From contig NC_053490.1 of assembly GCF_905171775.1 (NCBI RefSeq), forward strand, positions 89,955,839 through 90,019,838: a DNA stretch of 64,000 bases, given 5' to 3'. The stretch is from Rana temporaria. Lineage: Eukaryota; Chordata; Amphibia; Anura; Ranidae. Positions within the stretch are counted from its first letter, which is position 1. Each line of letters opens with the position of its first letter. A program made the position numbers and the translations under genes. The notes beneath the pieces are model-generated. The model saw only the letters and a list, made by a program, of their open reading frames with translations. It did no database searches and was not told the origin of the DNA. Positions 22,152 through 33,260 of the stretch are shown one piece after another.

Positions 22152-22883
22152 CCGTATTTTCCGGCGTATAAGACGACTTTCTGGATGCAAAAAAATGCTT
22201 TCAAAGTCGGGGGTCGTCTTATACGCCGGGTACGGTCTCCGTGCTGCGAGAGTGTCAATGATTTAAAAGACGCTCCTTCTCCTCAGTGTGTTCTGTGATA
22301 GGTGGAAAACAAATCTTCCCAGGAGCGCCTCTGTTCTGTGTTCCTCCTATCACAGATGCCTTCTCATCCTCGGACGAGATGAGAAGACGTCCGTGATAGG
22401 CGGAACTCAGAACAGAAGCGCTGCTGGGGAAATGTTGTGTTCCGTCTAACACAGGACAGTCTGAGGAGAAGGCGCGTCTTTTAAATCATTGACGCTCGCA
22501 GCACGGAGACTGTCACCGCACCGCACCGCCTGAAGTCTATCCAGAAAAAAAGTGAGTGATGGCACAGAGAGGGGGCAAGTGATGGCACAGAGAGGGGGCA
22601 AGTGATGGCACAGAGAGGGGGCAAGTGATGGCACAGAGAGGGGGCAAGTGATGGCACAGAGAGGGGGCAAGTGATGGCACAGTGGGGGCATGTAATGTAA
22701 TGGCACAGTGAGATTTGAAAAAGCCTGTTTCTGTCAGCGGTTCTGGCTACCCCTCAGCTTCCAGAAAGACTAGTAAGAAGGGGGTAGTCTTATACAGTGA
22801 GTATATCCCAAAACCAAAATTTTTCCTGGAAAATTAGGGGGTCGTCTTATACGCCCAGTCGTCTTATACGCCGGAAAATACGG
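22152..22883. mobile_element. fold-back element, CCGTATTTTCCGGCGTATAAG tips
   Basis: Inverted ends CCGTATTTTCCGGCGTATAA and TTATACGCCGGAAAATACGG, flanked by TA on both sides. Removing it leaves TTTTTAATACTTGGTTGC, which reads as continuous Tc1 sequence. Inside, 22241-22290 and 22463-22510 form a large inverted pair (CAATGATTTAAAAGACGC with GCGTCTTTTAAATCATTG), and a 23-bp minisatellite follows. Non-coding. Confidence 0.88.
22555..22690. repeat. 23-bp minisatellite, 5 exact + 1 partial copy
   Basis: Unit AGTGATGGCACAGAGAGGGG + GCA at 22555, 22578, 22601, 22624 and 22647, then a 21-bp variant at 22670. Five units look identical, so the expansion is probably recent. Confidence 0.95.
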
Positions 22884-22957
22884 TACTTGGTTGCAAATCC
22901 TTTGCAGTCAATTACAGCCTGAAGTCTGAATGCATAGACATCACCAGACGCTGGGTT

Positions 22958-23816
22958 TCATCCCTGGTGATGCTCTGCCGGGCCTCTACTGCAACTGTCT
23001 TCAGTTCCTGCTTGTTCTTGGGGCATTTTCAGGTCAGGTGATTGACTTGGCCATTGCATAACAATCCACTTCTTTCCCTTAAAAATCTCTTTGGTTGCTT
23101 TCGCAGTATGCTTCCAGTCATTGTCCATCTGCACTGTGAAGCACTGTCCAATGAGTTCTGAAGCATTTGGCTGAATATGAGCAGATAATATTGCCCGAAA
23201 CACTTCAGAATTCATCCTGCTGCTTTTGTCAGCAGTCAGATCATCAATAAATACAAGAGAACCAGTTCTATTGGCAGCCATACATGCCCACACCATGTTC
23301 CTTTCCTTCTCCATACTCTTCTCTTCCCATCACTCTGGTACAAGTTGATCTTGGCCTCATCTTTCCATAGGATGTTGTTCCAGAACTGTGAAGTTTTTTT
23401 TTTTAGATGTTTGGCAAACTCTAATCTGTCCTTCCTGTTTTTGAGGCTCGCCAATGGTTTACATCTTGTGGTGAACCCTCTGTATTCACTCTGGTGAAGC
23501 CTTCTCTTGATTGTTGACTTTGACACACATACACCTACCTCCTGGAGAGTGTTCTTGATCTGGCCAACTGTTTTGAAGGGTGTTTTCTTCACCAGGGAAA
23601 GAATTCTTAGTTCATCCACCACCGTTTTTATTTCTTGGTCTTCCGGGTCTTTTGGTGTTGCTGAGCTCACCGGTGCGTTCTTTCTTTTTAAGGATGTTCC
23701 AAACCGTTGATTTGGCCACACCTAATGTTTTTGCTATCTCCCTGATGAGTTTGTGTTGTTTTTTTCAGCCTAATGATGGCTTGCTTCACTGATAGTGACA
23801 GCTCTTTGTATCTCAT
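22958..23816 (-). pseudogene. Tc1-type transposase, frameshifted (Tc1 copy 2)
   Basis: Reads from about 23816 (MRYKELSLSVKQAIIRLKK, helix-turn-helix) downward. It shifts frame near 23720, continues through SKSTIKRRLHQSEYRGF, the catalytic WKDEAKINLYQSDGKRRVWR, shifts near 23280, then QMDNDWKHTAKATKEIF and QWPSQSPDLK. The NPIEN block with the third acidic residue is missing after SPDLK, apparently deleted. Two of three catalytic acids are visible. Non-functional. Confidence 0.85.
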
Positions 23817-24649
23817 ATTGAGAGTTGACAGCAACATATTCCAAATGCAAGTAGCACACTTGAAATTAATGCTGGATCTTTTATCTGCTCCTTGTAAATG
23901 GGATAATGAGGGAATAACACACACCTGGCCATGGAACAACTGAGCAGCCAATTGTCCCATTAATTTTGGTCCCTTAAAAAGTGGGAGGCACATATACAAA
24001 CTGTTGTAATTTCTACACCGTTCACCTGATTTGGATGTAAACACCCTCAAATTAAAGCTGAAAGTCTGAAGTTAAAGCACATCTTGTTTCATTTCAAATC
24101 CATTGTGGTGCTGTATCGAGCCAAAAAGATTAGAATTGTGTCGATGTCCCAATATTTATGGACCTGACCGTATTAAGTAAGCAGCTGCAGTATGTAATAG
24201 GCTGTTAAAAGTATGTTTGTTTTTTGTTTCTTTTTGGCTAGTCCTACTTACCTAGGTGGATGCAGCATCCCCTGCCGCCTCTTCACTGAGAGTCAAGCCA
24301 CCGAACATCGCCAATGGCTCAGTTCTCTCACCTTTCCGAGCAGAGAGATGTTGCCTGTCAGTCAGCTTCTCTCCTGCTCAGCACCTCCAGGCTCATTGGA
24401 GCGCTGAGCACTGTGGAGGGGCGGAGAGCGAACATCTTGCTGAGATGGCCATCAGTCCAGGCAACTGGTGGATCCAGACTTCCTAAATCGGGATGACATG
24501 GTGCCTGGACTGATTCCAGTGACGCCAGCGGAGAGCGGATTTTAGACCGCTCTCAGCGGAGAATGGGTCACAGGAGTGCAAAACTAATTGCACTCCTGTG
24601 AAACGTAGGAAAAGCCCAACCTAAAAGGCTCAGGGTCAGCTTCTCCCCG

Positions 24650-25000
24650 TAAGGTTTATTCTTTATTTTTGCCCCATTGGGAAGGTTTACCTTTGCTTCC
24701 TGTCTCATAGCCAAAACAGGAAGTGAGAGGAAATCCCTACACATACAATGGATTTCTTAGGGACCACCAGGTCATCAGAACTAGTGTCCCCATTGTAAAA
24801 TGTACCCTCTATTACTTTTTTGTGGACAACCCAAATATTGGAATTTTCTTTTACTTTCACTTTCGATGGTAATAGTAAACAGGACAAATGGAGAGGGTGA
24901 CTCTCCTTAACAGGGGCACAGACATTCATAATAACTGAGGCGTTCTAATTCCTCTCCATCTAAAACTAAAATAAAAGATTTGCCTTTAGTTATACTTTAA
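24650..25000 (-). mobile_element. TTAA-type MITE (family E), copy 3, reverse orientation
   Basis: Reverse complement carries the family landmarks: TTAAAGTATAACTAAAGGC at the 25000 end, GGGGACACTAGTTCTGATGA and CTTCCTGTTTTGGCTATGAG. Its outer edge shares a TTAA (24997-25000) with the adjoining MITE. The left edge is approximate. Confidence 0.7.
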
Positions 25001-25220
25001 GCTGACCATACACAGCTCAAACTTGGTCAAGTCAAATGTAGGTGGCCCTTTTGGCTCTACCTGACTTCACAAAAGTTGATGGAAAAATAGGAGCAAAGTG
25101 AAATATTCACACCTGAACAGTGACTTCAACCCATTAGATGCAATAATTGTTCAGATTTTCATCATAGCTGGGAAATAACATTTTCTCTATTTTAGCGTGT
25201 ATGTGTATGGCTTGCTTTAA
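24997..25220. mobile_element. TTAA MITE, GACCATACAC family
   Basis: TTAAGCTGACCATACACAGC at the left and GTGTATGGCTTGCTTTAA at the right form inverted ends with TTAA at both edges; 224 bp. It abuts the previous MITE at a shared TTAA, so one landed at the other's target duplication. Confidence 0.7.
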
Positions 25221-25821
25221 ACTATTCTGTTGTCATTCAGCTCTGAATGAACGGTAGAATCGGTGAAAAAAAACAGGGCTGCTCTCATGTACGTGTATTT
25301 ATCATTTTATTGTTATAATTTTTTTCTAGTTACTGTGAGATTTGGAGCTAAATTTGGTAAGATCTACGGTACTATATGTACTCTTCTTGCTGGAGAGAAA
25401 GCTGTACCTAGTGAGGCCGCAGTGCAAGGATTTCCCTGCTCCTACTTCATTTATTCTGTAGATTATTGCTCCAACTGCCCTTCTGCTGCTTGAATATTGA
25501 TCCACCAATCATCAGGGAGGTAGATCTCATATAATGAAACCAAGTCCTACTCCTCTACCCCTCCAAGATGGCCACATTCTTTGACAAGACACAGTGTGAT
25601 ATGTTGGTACAAGTCAGTAATGGGGGGGGGAGCAGAAGCAGGAAGCCGACAGACCATACCAATCATTAGTGTTTTACCCTTCACTTGCTTATGCAGTATA
25701 GGTCCTCTTTAGAGTCATAATAGTGGATGGTCCACACAGTAATGTTCACACAGTGGGAAGGTTGTGAAAAATTTACTAAAATACGGGAAGCAGTTCTTTT
25801 AAAGTAAATTTTCTTCTCTAG

Positions 25822-25941
25822 GTTTTTTATTCCATGTTGGATCAAATGTATCACGGAGAGCACCCCCTGAAAAGCTCAACAACAGACATTTTAGGGGAAA
25901 CCCAGGAAAAGTTCTATGGATTACCATATATACCTCATACA
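25822..25941 (+). CDS. mipep: mitochondrial intermediate peptidase, exon 6 of 7 in window
   Basis: A 120-bp exon of 40 codons: VFYSMLDQMYHGEHPLKSST, then TDILGETQEKFYGLPYIPHT. Acceptor tcttctctag, donor gtaagt; phase 0 both sides. The LDQxYHG...FYGLPY region belongs to the M3 domain C-terminal to the zinc site. It is followed by the 37.5-kb intron that holds most transposons in the window. Confidence 0.96.
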
Positions 25942-27363
25942 GTAAGTACATTGTTGTGCAAATAAATGTTCCTATTGCGCCTTCCTTCAGTATTGAATCC
26001 TTCACATCATGTGTCTGCTCTGATTCCTACAATCTTTTCTGTTTAACAAGTCATAGCTAACATTAAAATAGAACTGTTATTACTAAAGAGGGGAATTTGA
26101 TTGGATGCCCTGTGTCGCTGCATTCAGCATTGATTGGCAGCTGTTACTCTGGCCAAATTTGGTGTCTTGTATATCTCCTTGCCTTGATTATTCTGTGCTG
26201 CACTGCGTAGCAGAGGGTAGTCCAGGCAGGATCTATAGTAGTGGATGTATGATGGTTGCATTCACTGACAGATACGGTCATCATATGACCAGCCATCTTC
26301 GTACTATGCATGGGACTGGATTTTTTTGCAGATGAAACAACTTTCTGATTCAGTAATCTACTCTGAGATAAAATGGAAGGCTTGATCATTGGAGAGTTCA
26401 TTGGCATGTGTGTGCAGCTCATAACGGGACAATTTGCTGTCCCTTGTAGGATACAGGTACTGACATTTGCTTGGACCTCGTATATCTGTCAGACTCAGCA
26501 AGGGTAAACCTGTTAAAATTTAGGCAAGTAGGATTTTCTTCGTTATAAAAATGATTGAGATTAGAATTTCCATGCTTATGGTAGGCCATTATTTTCAATC
26601 AATGTTGACGTCCAATTCCCCAACAAAGGCCACCAAGGGGGCTTCTTTTGCTGCTTTGCTCCTGTTGCCTAACATTTGGATACCTTAGAAAATGCTGCCC
26701 TCTGGGTCAAACTGTAAAATAAAATAACAATCCTTAATATGGATTGTATGAATTTTTTGCTTGGCTATTATTATAGTTTGTGCTACTTTTACAAAATGAT
26801 TTCTGTTTGTTTTTACTCCCTTTAAATCCATTCTGCTGATTCCTTTTAGGCAAGCTTTCGTACAATCAGATTGTAGCATGTATGTATGTAAGCAAGTCAC
26901 TGGGATTTGTAGGATGAAGTAAGAAGTGGGCGAGGGGGGGCTCTACTTGCAGTCTCCGTAGACTTTGCTGCTATCTCTCTGTGGCGCAACATCTGTTAGA
27001 AACTAGGAAATCAGACGTCTATTCTTTCTAACCACCTGAAATGATGAGTAATGTAGGAAACACACAGCCAAGTCTGTCAGGTAACCACTTGTATGTCTGA
27101 AGTGTCATCTGTAGTAGTTGTCATTTAGAAGAAATTCACTGATGGACAGATCAATTGGGCAAAATATGCAGAAAAAGACCAGTGAGCTTGTCAAATACAG
27201 TAGGTTTGTCACTGGTTATTTTAATCTTGCACTTTTCTGTGAATTGGATGCTGAAGCTGTGCAAATTAACAGTGGTCATCATAGCAAGTGTACTAATGTT
27301 GGCTAAAGGATTTTTTTTTCCTGCATTGACCCATCTCTGCAATAGTAAACAAAAATAGGTTTG
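25942..27363. other. start of the 37.5-kb mipep intron, nothing recognised
   Basis: No gene, tandem repeat or transposon tip that I can support. Open frames here are short and featureless. Confidence 0.4.
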
Positions 27364-27891
27364 CTAACTAGAGGTGCACCGAAATTTCGGCTGCCGAAAA
27401 TTCTCAGCCGAAAACTTTTTTTTTTTTCTTTCATTTGACCGAATAAAAAAAAACAGCCGATACCAAAAGGGGGAGTGGTCCACCCTGGCTGCCCCCCTAC
27501 CTCCTCTTCTCCTTGCGGCGATCTCCGTGTTTCATGGACCTGAATTGCCCAGCTGTAGTAAGTGTCCCGCCACCTGTGATGGATGGCAAACTGATCCAGT
27601 GGTGGGAAATGTAATCAGCGTGACGTGATTACAGGAGGCGGGACATTGTTACTGCGGCCCGGGCAATTCAAATCCAGCTCCGTGACACACGGAGATCGCC
27701 ACGGATGCTGGCCCTGGTAAAGCTGAATATGACTGGCACTGGCGGGCTGCTGGAGCTGCATATGATGGGCGCTGGTGGGGCTGCATATGATGGGCGCTGG
27801 TGGGGCTGCATATGATGGGCGCTGGTGGGGCTGCATATGATGGGCGCTGGTGGGGCTGCATATGTATATGTATGCCCTCTTAGTAATGGGC
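27364..27891. mobile_element. hAT-like repeat fragment with 25-bp minisatellite
   Basis: Begins near TAGAGGTGCACCGAAATTTC followed by GGCTGCCGAAAA, a hAT-style tip. It contains an internal inverted pair (GGCGATCTCCGTGTTTCATG near 27517 with GACACACGGAGATCGCC near 27683). It ends in a minisatellite and then runs into a TTAA MITE. The right tip is not seen. Confidence 0.45.
27756..27870. repeat. 25-bp minisatellite, 4 copies + partial
   Basis: Unit CTGCATATGATGGGCGCTGG + TGGGG at 27756, 27781, 27806 and 27831, then a partial unit. Adjacent units look identical. The Pro/Ala/His-rich minus-strand frames arise from it. Confidence 0.92.
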
Positions 27892-27916
27892 TTAAAGGGG
27901 TTGTAAAGGTTTGTTT

Positions 27917-28806
27917 TTAACCACTTGCTTACTGGGCACATATACCCCCCTCCTGCCCAGGCGAAATTTCAGCTTCTGGCACTGCGTCGCTTTAACTGAC
28001 AATTGCGCGACGTGGCTCCCAAACAAAATTGATGTCCTTTTTTCCCACAAATAGAGCTTTCTTTTGGTGGTATTTGATCACCTCTGCGGTTTTTATTTTT
28101 TGTGCTATAAACAAAAAAAGAGCGACAATTTTGAAAAAAAAAACACAATTTTTTGCTATAATAAATATCCCATTTTTTTTTAGAAAATATAATTTTTTTC
28201 TCTGTTTAGGCCGATATTTTTGGTAAAAAAAAAAAAAAAACGCAATAAGCGACTGGTTTGCACAAAAGTTATAGCGCATACAAAATAGGGGACAGAATTA
28301 TTATTCTTTTTTTTTTTACCAGTAATGGCATGGGACTGCGACATTATGGCGGACACATCGGACACTTTTAACATATTTTTGGGACCATTCACATTTATGC
28401 AGCGATCAGTGCTATAAATATGCACTAATTACTGTATAAATGTGACTGGCAGGGAAGGGGTTAACACTAGGGGGCGAGGAAGGGGTTAAATGTGTACCCT
28501 GCATAGTGTTTCTAACTGTGGGGGGAGGATACTGACTGGGGGAGGTGACCGATCTGTGTCCCCATGTACAAAAGACACAGCATTGGTCTCCTCTCCCTGA
28601 CAGGACGTGGATCTGTGTGTTTACACACACAGATCCACGTCCTTGTCTGTGTAACCGCCGATCGTGGGTGCCTGGCGGACATCGCGGCCGCCAGGCACGT
28701 GCATCGGCATCTCAGTGGCCGGAGGAGCCGAGGATGTCTATAGACGTCCTCCCGGCAATTGAGAGCCACCTTGTGGCCGTCTTTTAACAATAGGCAGGAT
28801 GCTTAA
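27917..28806 (+). mobile_element. piggyBac-type MITE nested in family A
   Basis: TTAA at each edge. The left tip is TTAACCACTTGCTTACTGGG, followed by TTTCCCACAAATAGAGCTTT and GGTGGTATTTGATCACCTC, as in the large element at 35897. The right part has GAGAGCCACCTTGTGG, as near 43625-43640, then a degraded tip (GGCAGGATGCTTAA). Both ends thus match the autonomous element, so this looks like an internal-deletion derivative. Non-coding. Confidence 0.75.
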
Positions 28807-28906
28807 GCTAGTGCATTGTTGATTCACTTACCTTTTTCCTTCGATTTCTTCCCTTCTAAATGTTTTTTTTTCTTTGTCTGAATTTCTCACTTCCTGTTTC
28901 TCCTCC

Positions 28907-29418
28907 TTAAAGCGGGGGTTCACCCTGTTAATAAAAAAAAACATTTTTTTTTTTTTTATTCCATTACTTTCGGCATCGTAGCGCGAGCTACGGTATGCCG
29001 GTCCTAAATTTTTAATCCCCGTACTCACCGTGCTATCGTTGATTGAAGAATCCGGGGAATGGGCGTTCCTATGGTGAGAGAAGGTGATTGACGGCCGGCC
29101 CTGGCACGTCACGCTTCTCCGGAAATAGCCGAAATAGGCTTGGCTATTCACGGCGCCTGCGCATAGCCTGTGCGCTGGCGCTGTGAATAGCCGAGACCTA
29201 CTCCGGCTGTCTTCGGGGAGCGTGACGTGCCAGAGCCGGCCGTCAATCATCCTCCCTCTCCATAGGCACGCCCATTCCCCGCGGGAGTCGGATTCTTCAA
29301 TCAACAATAGCACAGTGAGTACGGGGATTAAAAATTTAAGACCGGCATACCGTAGCTCGCGCTACGATGCCGAAAGTAATGGAATAATGGGGTGAAGGAG
29401 GGTGAACTACCGCTTTAA
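28907..29418. mobile_element. Fold-back MITE (family B, copy 1) nested in family A
   Basis: TTAAAGCGGGGGTTCACCC at the left is inverted to GGGTGAACTACCGCTTTAA at the right, TTAA at both edges. The arms pair for nearly the whole 512 bp (TCGGCATCGTAGCGCGAGCT with AGCTCGCGCTACGATGCCGA), turning near 29165. The same family occurs at 46144-46774. Confidence 0.85.
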
Positions 29419-29622
29419 GCTTACCCCCATCATCTGAGCCGTTCTGGCTGGGGGTTAGTCAACCAGAACAGCTTACTGAGGAGGGACAGGAAGTGAGAAA
29501 TTCAGACAAAGAAAAAAAACATTTAGAAGGGAAATCGAAGGAAAAGGTAAGTGAACCAACAATGCACTAACTTAAAGGAAGCTATTTAGAAAATAAAAAA
29601 CTAACCTTTACCACCCCTTTAA

Positions 29623-31222
29623 CAACACGTGGCTTTTTGTGAACTAAATGTCAGCCCTGCCCAGTTTCTTGTGGCTGAAGAACTCGGCCACTCCCAATTT
29701 CTTCATCTCCAAAACGGGCACTAACTGACTTGTAGGCCTAAAAAACTAGGAGGGGCTAAATGGTCTCTTTGAAATAAAACAGACAGAGAGCACAGGCTAG
29801 AATTTCTAGCAAGATCAACAGGGTTTTTTTTTTTTTTTTTCAATTATAATACAAACAAAGCATGGCGTGAAAACAATATAGTTGGTCGTATTTCCCCACC
29901 CAGGACCAATAGGTGTCGTCATACAGATCCTAATAGAAATCAATGTCTGTATATTGGAAATACACTGGTGAACACACATGCATAGTGGCCCCAACCACTT
30001 TAATTTTTCATTATATCCTATTAGTATTCTAATATGATGGGTAGCAAAGGAAGAGATACAGTTGTGGGTGAGACTTGGCTTGAACTTTATAGGAAAAGTT
30101 AATATTGCATAGGATTCAAGTTGCATATACCCATGGTTTTGACACGTGGATTGCACTGAAGGTTTTCTCCACTCATTCATTTTTTTTAATGGTCTACTCA
30201 GTTTGAATTTTCTAGGTTTGTGACATCAGTTACCTGAATGTAGGCTCTTTTATTTTTTGTTATCCAGGCTCCTTTTCTAAGTTGTGGAGATGTATTAGGC
30301 CGCTTACAAAAAGGGTTGGCACGCGTGCCCCTAACGCAGGTGGTCAGACACTGTAGCTGGCTACTGTGCTTTTCACCTATCACAGCCCCCTTTCCCATTA
30401 GACAAGCAGGCCTACTGGTTCTTGGTTAACCCAAAGACTTCTACAAAATGGCTAGCACATCGGGGCAGGCGCCAACTGAGCAGAGCAAACCGGTATTTGT
30501 AGTTGGCAGACAGGCAGAGCTCAGAGAATAGTCGATATCCAATCTGAGATCATACACAGGGAAATCCAAAATGGCAGAGTAGTGCAGACAAACCGGCAGC
30601 TTGATCGGGTATTACACACATTATCACAATCATGAGACTGCAGGCTTGGCTGGCCTAAATCAGGTTTGGTGTCCACCCAGACACTGGCTACAATCAATGA
30701 CCTTGGAGGTGGACAATCCGACAAGGAGAATGCCAAAGCCAGGATGCTGGAACCAGCAGCTATAACAGAGCAGGGACTCACAGGCTACTGACAAGGGCGA
30801 AAAATAAGGAGCATGTCATCAGTGTGTTTATGCTCCTTAATAGACCTGCAACCCTATTGCCTATGGTAATGTGTTACTAATTCGGCAGCAAGGGGAGCCC
30901 AGGGCAACAATTTCAACAGCAAGGTATTTTAGCTCTAATTTATATGCAGTAAGAGCCGACATCCAGCCAAAAATAAGAGGGTACAAATGAATATCCCATC
31001 AAAAGATAAAAAAAAAAAACAGCTTTTATTGCAGTTTTAAATCTCACTCTGATAGCCAGCAATCATTCAAACCACTTCTGCCGATCCCAGACTCTCCTTT
31101 ATGTGTCTCGAACAGTGAAAGCAGAGAACTGAGCGGGGGGGGGGGGGCTTGCAGGGAGGGCTAAGCAGGGGCAGCAATCTAAGCCTAGGTCTCTGCCTGA
31201 AATTTCACCCCTACAGAGGAGT
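29623..31222. other. mipep intron, unassigned, possibly repetitive
   Basis: The T-tract at 29824-29841, followed by a unique-looking block to 30180, could be the reversed poly(A) of a retroposon, but no target duplication was found. 30430-30790 has the composition of a dispersed frog repeat with no motif I can name. A (G)n run lies at 31134-31147. Confidence 0.3.
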
Positions 31223-32420
31223 ATGAATCTGCCCCCCCCCCCCCCCCAAGCTGCCTCAAGCCTCTTGGAATGTGAGGGAATTAAAATCTGTAGAGGAAGC
31301 GCAGTTTATGCATTTCCTCCGACCACTCTAATACCAAAAGTGAGCCAAAAAATCAGGGAAGAAAGGGCAGCAGTGATATTCATGCTATCCCACTGGCCAC
31401 AGAGAGCATGGTCTAGTCACTTGAAGAATCTTTCTCCAGCCACACCTGATACTGCCAGTCCAGCCGGACCTCCTATCACAAGGGCCAGTCAACCACCCAA
31501 ATCGCAAACTCATGAATCTTTCAGCTTGGTTACTGGGAGGGTGAGGCTGCAAAGGAAAGGAATGTCGGATAGAGTGATCGCCACCATTCTAGCCAGCAGA
31601 AAACCTGTAACTAGAGTCATTTATGAGAACGTGAGAATGAAGTTTGTGTCCTGGTACGGGAACAAACAGGATTCCGACAGGGAAATCATCCCAGCGATTC
31701 TGGATTTTCTGCAGGAGCAGACAAGAACATCTCGCAGAGCACGCTGAAGGTACAAGTGACAGCACACTCCTCCTTTTTGGACACCAGATTAGCAGAGGAA
31801 CCGCTCACAAAGAGATTCCTGATCTTGTTAAATATAGTCAGACGGTGCTCAGAGGATTTCCCTCTTCCCCATAGAACCACTGGAGGACTGCTCAGATAAA
31901 AATCTTACACTAAAAACCGTGCTCTTGGTGGCCCTAGCATCGGCCAGGGGAGTGAGTGAAATTCAAGCTTTTTTTTTTTTTTTTTCCTTTTTTTCTTTTT
32001 TTTTTTTTACATGACGAAGCCCTACTGCCTGATCCAGACAGATAAAGTAGTACTGTCGCCAAACCCAGATTTTTCTACCAAACGTCTCTTCAACCTCCCA
32101 CAGGATGCAGAATGTGGTTATGCCATCTCTTCCTAAGTCAATGGACAGCAAGAAAATAGACACCTACAACAAGCTAGACATAAGAAAAATATTCATAGCT
32201 TATCTCGAGGGAACGAAAGACAGGAAAAGAACTACCAGGTTATTTGTCCTCCATGCAGGAGTCAATAAGGTGAAGCAGGCATTGAGAAACGCGATAGCCC
32301 GTCTGTATGGCAAGCTTTATGCACCTGCCCATCGGGCACTAAACCTTGCCCCCCCCCTTCCAAGTGGGGTCATCGACCAGCTGTCCAGTCAGGACCAGAC
32401 ATTGGTCGCAAGTTGCACCA
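31223..32420 (+). pseudogene. DIRS-type tyrosine recombinase retrotransposon, remnant
   Basis: Translated pieces in several frames line up with the tyrosine recombinase (integrase replacement) of DIRS-like retroelements. GMSDRVIATILASRKPVTRV then KFVSWYG (31559-31665) is the core-binding region. LKTVLLVALASARGVSEIQA (about 31908-31967) is the box around the first catalytic arginine, with Gly replacing a second Arg. QNVVMPSLP (32106) and LDIRKIFIAYLEGTKDRKRT, then RLFVLHAG, follow at 32180-32265. Frameshifts and a T-rich expansion at 31968-32008 break it. No reverse transcriptase is visible nearby. Non-functional. Confidence 0.65.
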
Positions 32421-32859
32421 GGCCTTATCCCCACCCCAGTAAGTATTGCTTGATACATCCTCTGGGATGCTGCCCTGGAAGACGATTGGAGAAGTCAGAG
32501 TTAGGTACCTGGTAAACTTTTCTAAGAAGCCTTCCAGGGCAGCACTAGTTCCCACCCAAAGCGATAGTACCAAGTATTGTGGGGTGTCGACACATTGGCT
32601 TACTTTGAGTTCCTTTTGGTGCTTTTAATACTACACACCGGTAAGACTAACAAATTTATAATGGTGGACTAATGTGTTTCCTGTTGCATGAAGGAGGAGC
32701 CTATCTCTCGGATGCTGCCCTGGAGACTTCTTAGAAAAGGAGTTACTAGTTACCCAACTGTTTTTGTTCTTAAAAAAAAAAAAAAAAATTTAAGGGACAG
32801 TGTGAAAAAAATAAAGCACCCCCATCCCTCAACACCCGAGGGCAGAAGCAAACGCATAT
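32421..32859. repeat. short inverted/direct repeats downstream of the DIRS remnant
   Basis: GGGATGCTGCCCTGGAAGAC (32464) is inverted to CTTCCAGGGCAGCA (32530), and GGATGCTGCCCTGGAGAC recurs at 32710. Repeated termini like these fit the unusual split ends of DIRS elements, but this is only suggestive. Confidence 0.35.
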
Positions 32860-33260
32860 TGTAAATGGGTGTGAGAGCAATGATTCTAGCACTAGACCAC
32901 CTGTAACTCCTAAAAAGGTAACCTGTAAAGGCATTTAAAACTTTGCCTATGGAGGTTTTTAAGTTTGTCACCATTTCACAAGCGTGTACAATTTGAAAGC
33001 GTGACATGTTGTTTGGTATCTTTCATAAAATATAAAAAATATAAATTGTGCGTTTTTTGTTTGTGTGTTAATGTTTTTTCATAAAAAAAAAAAATCTTCA
33101 AAAACCACTGCACAAAATAGCGTGCGACATAAAAAATTGCAACGATTGCCATTTTTTTCTTTATGGTCTTTGCTAAAAAATATGTTTGGTGGTTCTAAGT
33201 AATTTTCTAGAAAAAATACTGATTTAAATCTGTAAACAAGGCCTGGTCTTCAAGTGGTTA
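32860..33260 (-). mobile_element. piggyBac-type MITE, partial, reverse orientation
   Basis: Read in reverse it starts TTAACCACTTGAAGACCAGG at 33260, very like the block beginning near 38245. It continues through TTGCAATTTTTTATGTCGCA, ATGTCACGCTTTC and CCTCCATAGGCAAAG. The distal end is missing. Confidence 0.65.

Larger units (their letters stand above)
21920..24170 (-). mobile_element. Tc1/mariner transposon, decayed (Tc1 copy 2), carrying a nested fold-back
   Basis: TA at 21918-21919 and 24171-24172. Terminal repeats start CAGTCAGGTCCATAAATATT on the left and read inward CGGTCAGGTCCATAAATATT on the right. They continue inverted for about 170 bp through AATCCATTGTGGTG and CACCTGATTTGGATGTAAA. 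It contains a transposase relic on the minus strand and a second transposon at 22152-22883. Tip and length without the insert (about 1.5 kb) fit a Tc1-like element different from copy 1. Confidence 0.9.
27892..29622. mobile_element. Fold-back MITE with TTAA ends (family A, copy 2), carrying two nested MITEs
   Basis: The left tip TTAAAGGGGTTGTAAAGGTT matches copy 1 (163-510), and the right end ACCACCCCTTTAA is the mirror. After the first insertion the family resumes at AAGCTAGTGCATTGTTG (28807). After the second it resumes at GCTTACCCCCATCATCTGAG (29419). Without its inserts it would be about 340 bp. About 26 bases near the first junction are missing compared with copy 1. Confidence 0.82.

Noticed and set aside
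31223..31747. 174-aa open frame as a host gene
   Set aside because: The C-terminal half matches DIRS recombinase core-binding sequence and downstream parts are frameshifted, so it is a retroelement relic.
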